Positions 57,090 through 64,000 of a stretch of DNA of 64,000 nucleotides are shown piece by piece. The stretch is from NCBI RefSeq assembly GCF_020080835.1, contig NC_058161.1, positions 5,806,001-5,870,000 on the forward strand, in the 5' to 3' direction. Each line of letters begins with the position of its first letter. Positions within the stretch are counted from its first letter, which is position 1. Under the pieces are notes generated by a model. That model made no database searches and was not told where the DNA came from. It worked only from the letters and a program-made list of their open reading frames with translations. The DNA comes from Cotesia glomerata. Taxonomy: Eukaryota; Arthropoda; Insecta; Hymenoptera; Braconidae. The position numbers were made by a program, and so were the translations under genes.

Positions 57090-60000
57090 AAAAATTTTCT
57101 GTAAGAATTTTAATGAACTAAAATCTAGTATTTCTAAAATATAAAATTTATAAAACTTATGATAATAATATTCCATTAATAACTCTATCCTCTTGGTATA
57201 ATTATTTGTCTGCCTAATCTTCTACAAAATCTTGATCTCAGTCGATAAATTAGTTGTCAAGACTTTGCAATTTCTTCCTCTTATGAAATAAGTATTATTG
57301 AAAGAAAAAGTGAAATTCTTGAACTAGAAATTACGGAAATAAAAGCCTATAAACGAAAGCATTGAATTTATTAAAAAAACAAGTTCTTCAGAAGGAATCG
57401 TGTTGAATCGGCATGCAAATGGCAGTACCGTCGATATACTAATATCTGAGAGTATAGTGCAGCTGACACCATTTCCGTTCGTTTGCTGCCACTCCCAGAG
57501 TGCACCGGAGTTGGATCCAGAGACACGGCTGTATAACGCACTCTATATTGTACTATACTAGACTAAAATATATCATTATATCTATGCTTAGTCTGTGAAC
57601 TTTCAGACACTAGTATAGTTATCCTTTGTCTTTACCTTCAGTTGATTCTCACTCTCCACATCCGTACATACATACATCTATACATATGTACTTATGAACC
57701 CACGTACGTACAGGCCAATGCGTCAACTATATAACGTGTACGTTCAATTTTCCTTTGTTCTGCGGCTAACGTCAGACAAGTGATTAATGTACTTTGCCGG
57801 GGCGTACCGATCCTTCCGCAACGGAATATGAACCTAAAAAGGCACACACCACTCCACTCCACACAACAACAAATACAACTACACTCAACTCCTAAATATA
57901 TGGTTACATATAAAACTATAACTATAACTATAACTGTACATGTACACACACACTTGTACATAAATACCATACTGGCCTTTCATACTGTCCTCATTGCTTC
58001 AGTTTGTATGAATTTTTTTTTTGTTCCTTTTAACATACCCTCACAAATTATTCATTTATTTTTATTTTTACTACAACCATGAAATTTTTTATTTTGAAAT
58101 AGAATTAAAAATGTATTTTTTCACTACCCAGCACGCTTTGTTTCTATTCTTTCAATATTTTATTATTTTTTAACTCGGAATTATTTTTATAACAATGACA
58201 AAATAGCTTTGTTAATATTTTTTATGTAGAATTTATTGTATGTTTTACGGTGACTAAATAATAAATTCTATAGAATTATGTAAATATCTCGTGAAGTAGG
58301 ATTTGTGCCGTCAATTAAAGTCTACTTGAAAAAAGATCATAGACGGATAAGCAGAGTAAAAATGCATTTTGTAAATTGCAAATAACATCCTGTGGATACA
58401 GTAATTACTATCGAAATAATAAAATCCTGAAAATTTAAGACTTTAATATAAATTATTTCTTAAAAAAAGCAAATATAGGTTTATGATTAAAAAAAATAGA
58501 AAGTGATTTTTATTAACGGATTGAGTGGAAGGATTTGTTTGAAAATTTAATAGGTCATCCTGGTTGATAGAGAGCCTTCATAGAATCCATAGACCGTTTA
58601 TTAGCTCAACTACTCCTTGGTTAAAAAAATATTTTATCTCAATTTTTCAAATTCAACTGTGATTATTTTCTCGCAAAATTATGATTCTATTATTTTATTT
58701 AATAACTTAAAAAGTTAAAAAAAATTAAAAACCATAATTTTATTAAAAAATTTGATTTTTAACTTTAAAATTATAGAAATAATTCAATTAAATAAATTAG
58801 TTACATTAGAAGTAATAAAAAAAAATTTTTTACCAACAATAAAATAGCATATCTCGTCAAAAATATTAAAATTTTATTTTTACTAATAATAGTTCTCTTT
58901 ATGCATTTTAAAAATTATGGGAAATATTTTTATTTTAATAAAATTTAATTAAAAATCAACACTGGTAAAAAATTATAGCTAAAAAATATTTTTTTTCTTC
59001 AAGTAATTTCTTTTTTTCAGTGCAATAATTGCAAAAATTATTGTATTATTTAACAATTAACTAGTTAAATTCAAAACTTCGAGCAAACAACATCTTGAAT
59101 TTTCTCACTGTCCAAGTAAACCCGGTATTTAAATATGTAAATATAAAAACTCTTGATACCCGGACTAGAGTATCGAAGTTTTCGTATTACCCAGTTGTTT
59201 AAGGGTTTACTTAGTTATCATGTTCCTCGACGGCATTAAAGCGACTAACAACACTAGCTACGCCCTATCTACCTTAAAACTCCCTTCTCTCTTACATTAT
59301 ACATTATCCGTTGTACATTGTACATGATATATAATACTTATATGTAGATACTTACAGACGTCTACATATAAGTATATAGCCAGATTGGAGATTGAGAGAA
59401 TAATTTGGTCGCTGTCGCTTTAAAGCTCTAGCAAGTTCTTGAAGATTTTCGAGTCAACTGAAACAGTACGTCTTCTTACAACCAGCCACCGTTCTATAAA
59501 TTTTTTTCTCCTCACGAAGCAACGGACCGGAAAATCAGACCATCTGCTTGAGACATTTATGTCGCGCTAGTGATACCCGAGCTGTCGACTCAAACTACAT
59601 CCATTCGGAGCTTTTTCATTTTGCTATTAACTTTTTTTCTGTTTTCTCTTTTTAATTTTATATTTTATTCCCGGGCTTTATTGTCTGGGCGATCATTATA
59701 ATCTGACAAAACATTGTTTCCAACCTCTGCCCGGGTTTTTTAACTCGAGATTTTTTCGCTTATTCCCATATTTTATACTACGCTTTTATTTTATGTTAAT
59801 ACTAATAATAATAATAATTATGATAATTATTATTATCATTACTTATTATCATTAATAATTATTTGTTTGAATTATAAGTTTTGTTGGAAAGTGTCGAATA
59901 AATTATTCCTGTGGCTGACAAAATGACAAGTAACAGTTTTCATTGTTGCTTTAAAGTTTCAAAATTATATGTGTAGTAGAACCCATTCTAAGTTTTGATG

Positions 60001-60257
60001 AAACAGCCGTGGTCAGGACACCAGTTGTGCTTCTACTTCCTAACACATTTATTATCATATATATATACACGTATGTGCCACTATGTGCTTATATTTATCA
60101 AGTTAAGAGGCAGCACTTTCAATTTTAGTTACCAATAAATAATTTTATGCGGCAAAATGATGTCCTTTAGACAATGTTCATTGAGAAATGGTTTAATTCA
60201 ACAAAATAAATGTTGATAATTGGTGTACTCTTTGATTCTAAAATTGCAGGTACAGAG
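57090..60257. other. Intronic unique DNA
   Basis: Balanced-composition patches at 57400-57990 and 59100-59780 are unique here and could be conserved non-coding DNA. Frames at 57692-58082 overlap on both strands and are rich in simple sequence (ACTATAACTATAACTATAAC, ACACACAC). No gene recognised. Confidence 0.4.
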
Positions 60258-61230
60258 TAAGGTAGGGCGGGGCTAGTTGATCACTTTTTAGTTCGACCTT
60301 CCATATATGGTTATAATTTAAAAGTTATAACTTTAAGACGATGTATCGGATTTAATCAAGTCATATACTGTTAGGTTCGTAATTTAGTCTTCTTCAAAAG
60401 GTCTAGCGACACAAAAACGATCCGAGTCAAAATTTTCAAGTTATTCCCGGAAATACGCGAGCGCTCCAAATTGCTCAACGTACCCCACTAATGAGGCTAG
60501 TTGAGCATGGGTATGAGGCTAGTTGTGCAATGGCTAAAATAGACGGAATGACTGTATAGAATGATATGAAAATAAAATAAAATTGTAATTAACAAGCAAA
60601 TATTTAATTTATTATAATTCTACATGCGTATAATTATGGTTATAATAATAATTATAAACATAACAATATTAATTATAATTATGGTATATATTTATTAATA
60701 TAATATCAATATGAGTTATTTTAATTTTTACACATTATATTAAATCATCACATGTACAAATCAATTGATAATTATTAATTTAGTGAAGAAAAATTTCATT
60801 TTTCAATATTGAAAATCTAGTAGGGCTGGTTTAACACGCAGAAGCGCCTTGCTCAACTAGCCCCAATTGAGGCAACAAAATAAAAGTTAGGTTATAAAAG
60901 AATGATAAGAATTAAAAATAAACAATCATATACAATCGAAAGGGCAAACATTAAGTCATCTTTGAATACTTTCGTGATCACGAAATAGCATTTTTAAGCG
61001 AGTGTAGGAGAAAAATTCTAAAGGCCTGTTTTTTTTTTTTGAGGCCAAAAAAAAGAAAACGTTTTGTCAGTTAGTCTAAACATCGGACGGCAGTTGACTT
61101 TCACGCGATGTGTTTTCCTCTCGTAACCCTTTCTTTTCACCATTTACACTTTTGTTGTAAATTGCTTAGTTTTCGAGATATTTCGATTGCACAACTTACC
61201 CCTACGATCAATTAGCCCCACCCTACCCTA
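60258..61230. mobile_element. ~970-bp TIR element with GGGGCTAGTTGAGCA repeats
   Basis: TA at both edges. Ends AGGTAGGGCGGGGCTAGTTG (left) and, inverted, GGGTAGGGTGGGGCTAATTG (right), both followed by ATC. The motif recurs internally (60497-60528 twice, 60850-60866 inverted), giving subterminal repeats as in some Tc1/mariner-like or other TA-target elements. No ORF of note. Confidence 0.8.
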
Positions 61231-64000
61231 GTATAATTTCTTAAAAACAAATGTATAGACAGTAAAAAAAAATTATTTGATTCAAGAAAAAAATTCTTTT
61301 CAAAAAAATTATTTTAAAGAAAATCTATAATAAAATTCAACATGTAGATTTTAATTTTTAAAATTGATTCATTTTTTAACAGAAATATTAAATGTTGTGT
61401 ACGAAAATATTAAATATTAATTAATTAATATGAGTGTCTTGTTTAAATATTCATAAAAATTTTTCAGACTATTCCTAAAACAAATTAAAAATAGTCCTAT
61501 AAAATGTATTTTTTTGATAATATTCCAGTATTAATTACAAAATTTAATTTAACGTAAATGGATTAGAAGGGCTGCTTCTGACAATTTTCCAACAAAATTA
61601 ATTCTACTCTTGACATCTGTCTTTTAACTTTACATGAAATATTCTGTAACAATAACAACGCACTAACGTTAATTTCACAAGTGTCAGACAACTGTTATAT
61701 TATGCAATTTAAAAAATTTGTTTTTAATACATTTACATTTATATTTTTCAGCTTAAAAAATTTTAACAACAATAAAGTATTCATCCGATTTCAAACAAAC
61801 AATCAACTATAACAAAAATGTTAAAAATTGTGAAAACTTCAATCTACATTTATGCTACAAATGCCAAGAGGGCGCACGAATAATTTTTTTTATTTTGATA
61901 TTTGTTTTACGACTTGTAATTTAAATCTATTGAAAAAAAATTCCATCAACTTTCACAAAATTACAAAAACAATTCGAAAATTCCTCAATATTATTTATTA
62001 ACAAAGAAAAATAAAAATCGAAGTTGATAATACAACACAGGTACTAGCCTAGGGCGTTATACGAACACATAACGGTAATACAGTGCGTTAAATACTGCAT
62101 AGTAGGTACAGAACAGTGTATGTACCAACAGCACACGACTTTATGCCCATTTACGGGCTTTTATTATTACATTTTTAATTTTAATTTTAATCACTTGCTC
62201 TTGTGTATTTACTATTAGTCTCGGCTCTCTTCACTTTTATATCACACAACTTTCAGTATAATGTTTATTCATCAGGGTTGAATGAGGGTTTAGCCATTAG
62301 TACTGATAAAAATGCACCCATTATAAAGGCGAAATTTATTTTTTTTTTCGCTAAAGCTTTTGTGTTAGGAGATTGAAGGGATAAAATAAATAGCTTTCAT
62401 ACTTTTTTTAAATGAAAAAATCCACTTTCCATAATCCCACGGCAAGTATATTTGTTTTTAAATGCTTGTAAATTGCTACTTATTTAATTGAATTCAAAAT
62501 TGCTATTTCAACCAATGTAATTTATTCCAGCGATTTTTATTGAATTTTCTATGAAAATAAATAATTCAATAATTCCATCACTCAACGGAAAAAATAAAAG
62601 TTCTGTTGCTTTTAAACTGCGACAAACTTAATCGATTTTGTATGTAATTCAATAAACTTGTATTTAATAAAAATTAAACTTCATTTTCATCTTCGGTATA
62701 TTTCATTTGGCGTGTCGGTACTCGTGACTTTAAGATGCGCGATTATCGTTAAAAAATTCACTCAAATTTTCATATTTAAGTTCATTGTTCCGTTGTCAAT
62801 AAATCACTTTAAGAAAAATTACATTTTTAGTGTCACATTTTCCCGATTCTTCACTTTTTTTTTTTTGAAGAAAACTGGTTTCACGAATATTCCAACTATT
62901 TCTGTATGACTAATTGATTCTTGACATGATTGACTAATTCTTCAAAAGATATTAGTCTTTCAGAGACTTAGGAACTAGCTGACGCTTCTGAATAATTGAG
63001 AAATTCCTGTTTGAAGGCATATTACTTTCCCTTTGATTTAGGTTTTGCGGTGAATTTTCACATTACATAAAATGAAGGATTCAAAATTAATAACGTCTTG
63101 CTAAAAAAATTTTCCTGTAATTTCGGTGTGCACAAGTATGTAAGAAAGCATTTTTATCCGCTTTGCATGTTTTGTACTAGCTTTTAAAAGTCCTCATAGT
63201 TTTTTTGTTCTTGTTACTTGATAATGTCCATGTACAAAGCGAAGAACGGTATTGATGTCTGTGTACGAATTTATATAATATCGTCTATTTATAACAACTA
63301 TTGCTTTTCCTTGTTCATGAAAAATATTCCGCATGTAAAAATTTCTCAGAACTCTTGACATTTCGGTCCGCTGGTCTTCATCCTGTCTTTTACGGCACTC
63401 GAGAAGAATATTCCAAAAGAAAAGTTATCTCTGTGCATTCTCATTCTTTTCTTTTAGATTTAATATTATTATTATTATTGTTCTTATTTTATTTTATTAT
63501 TATTATTGATGTTACAGAGAAAAAAAAATAATATGGCCCAAGTAAATATTTTTCTTCAAAATTTCAGTCTTGTGTCAAAACACTTCAAGTCTTTAAATTT
63601 ACTTCCCTCACAATCCGTCTTTCGTCTTAGTTTATTAAACTTTTATATGTATGTTCGCTGTAATCCCGGACAGAGTCCCCAAAATGTAAAATATAGATTT
63701 TTAAATTATATTAATTAAAAGAAATTACAACATGAGGCGATATTTATTAAAAGTATAATAATGAATTTATTTATGAGGGAAATAATACACAACTGCTCAC
63801 TAGCCTGGGTGGTATTAGACTAACTTAAAAACTATCCCTTAAAATTAATTGGGCCTACTCGGTCCCTTCTCACCCCCATCTCTCAACAGCATACTTGCAT
63901 ACTTCATACACTCTTGCTCGTTCTTTCACTCGCACTCAAGCTACAATATTCTTAACCATCTTACCGAGTCAATATTTTGACATCTGGTGACAGCATGTCA
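61231..64000. other. Intronic unique DNA to the window edge
   Basis: AT-rich. Patches at 62040-62280 and 63130-63440 are less AT-rich. Frames at 62658-62909 and 63301-63718 are not protein-like. No further neuroligin exon recognised. Confidence 0.4.

Larger units (their letters stand above)
30549..64000 (+). other. Probable neuroligin intron 2 (open at the right edge)
   Basis: After the GTAAGC donor I find no sequence encoding the next expected blocks (an HGG/HGE-type oxyanion loop, NYRLG, a GxSxG-like elbow), on either strand. The simplest reading is an intron longer than 33 kb. A short or divergent microexon could have been missed, and the gene could also be broken by assembly. Confidence 0.55.

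Noticed and set aside
1..64000. Integrated virus or polydnavirus segment
   Set aside because: No viral gene family or segment-boundary motif recognised; the coding content is one neuronal gene and LINE remnants.

Overview
This looks like a nuclear chromosome window from an insect. It is strongly AT-rich (judged by eye, not counted), with long introns and intergenic DNA and many small DNA transposons. The only host gene I recognise is the 5' end of a neuroligin, a synaptic adhesion protein of the carboxylesterase-B fold. It lies on the + strand, with coding exons at 28739-29001 and 30373-30548 joined by consensus splice sites. No later neuroligin exon is recognisable, so the gene probably runs off the right edge and 30549-64000 is probably one very large intron. 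The style of the small transposons would fit a hymenopteran such as a parasitoid wasp, but that is inference; I see no taxon-diagnostic gene.

Layout. 1-5000 is a dense transposon patch: a small minus-strand ORF, a truncated MITE, a ~1.07 kb element with 59-bp inverted ends and internal minisatellites (1303-2375), and a composite element holding a 5'-truncated LINE. 5015-5756 is a near-perfect ~734-bp palindrome between TTAA sites. 6240-7000 is unique, less AT-rich DNA with a CAACAG microsatellite. 7570-14785 holds foldback elements and degenerate ATGATC arrays. 15612-25345 holds three large members of the main repeat family below. 25346-28738 is mostly unique DNA leading to a possible 5'UTR acceptor at 28129. 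Neuroligin intron 1 carries two foldback MITEs inside an ATGATC array. Intron 2 holds two short Helitron copies, an isolated hairpin module, a hAT-like fragment, two copies of a GCGGGAAGTT family, several MITEs, GC-rich CCAAGCTTGG clusters and long unique AT-rich stretches.

The most unusual content is a family of modular palindromic repeats. Each has a 79-140 bp foldback hairpin bounded by AATAGTATA and TATACTATT, usually with a CCTCGGCTTCGCCTCGG-type motif at its apex. The hairpin abuts one end of a core bounded by inverted repeats containing GCCGAAAGTACG or GGCGGAAAGCGGC. I count ten such hairpins (835, 2784, 4641, 16404, 18696, 19568, 20212, 24557, 32628, 54804). At least four sets of arm sequences exist, yet each hairpin is self-complementary. 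Hairpins have polarity (one side TATTAC, the other usually TATAC), and extra GC stem-loops sit inside some bodies but not others. I see no encoded recombinase, so these look non-autonomous. I could not assign them to a named superfamily.

All coordinates come from reading by eye; element edges are usually good to a few bases where inverted ends or target duplications are visible, and looser elsewhere.
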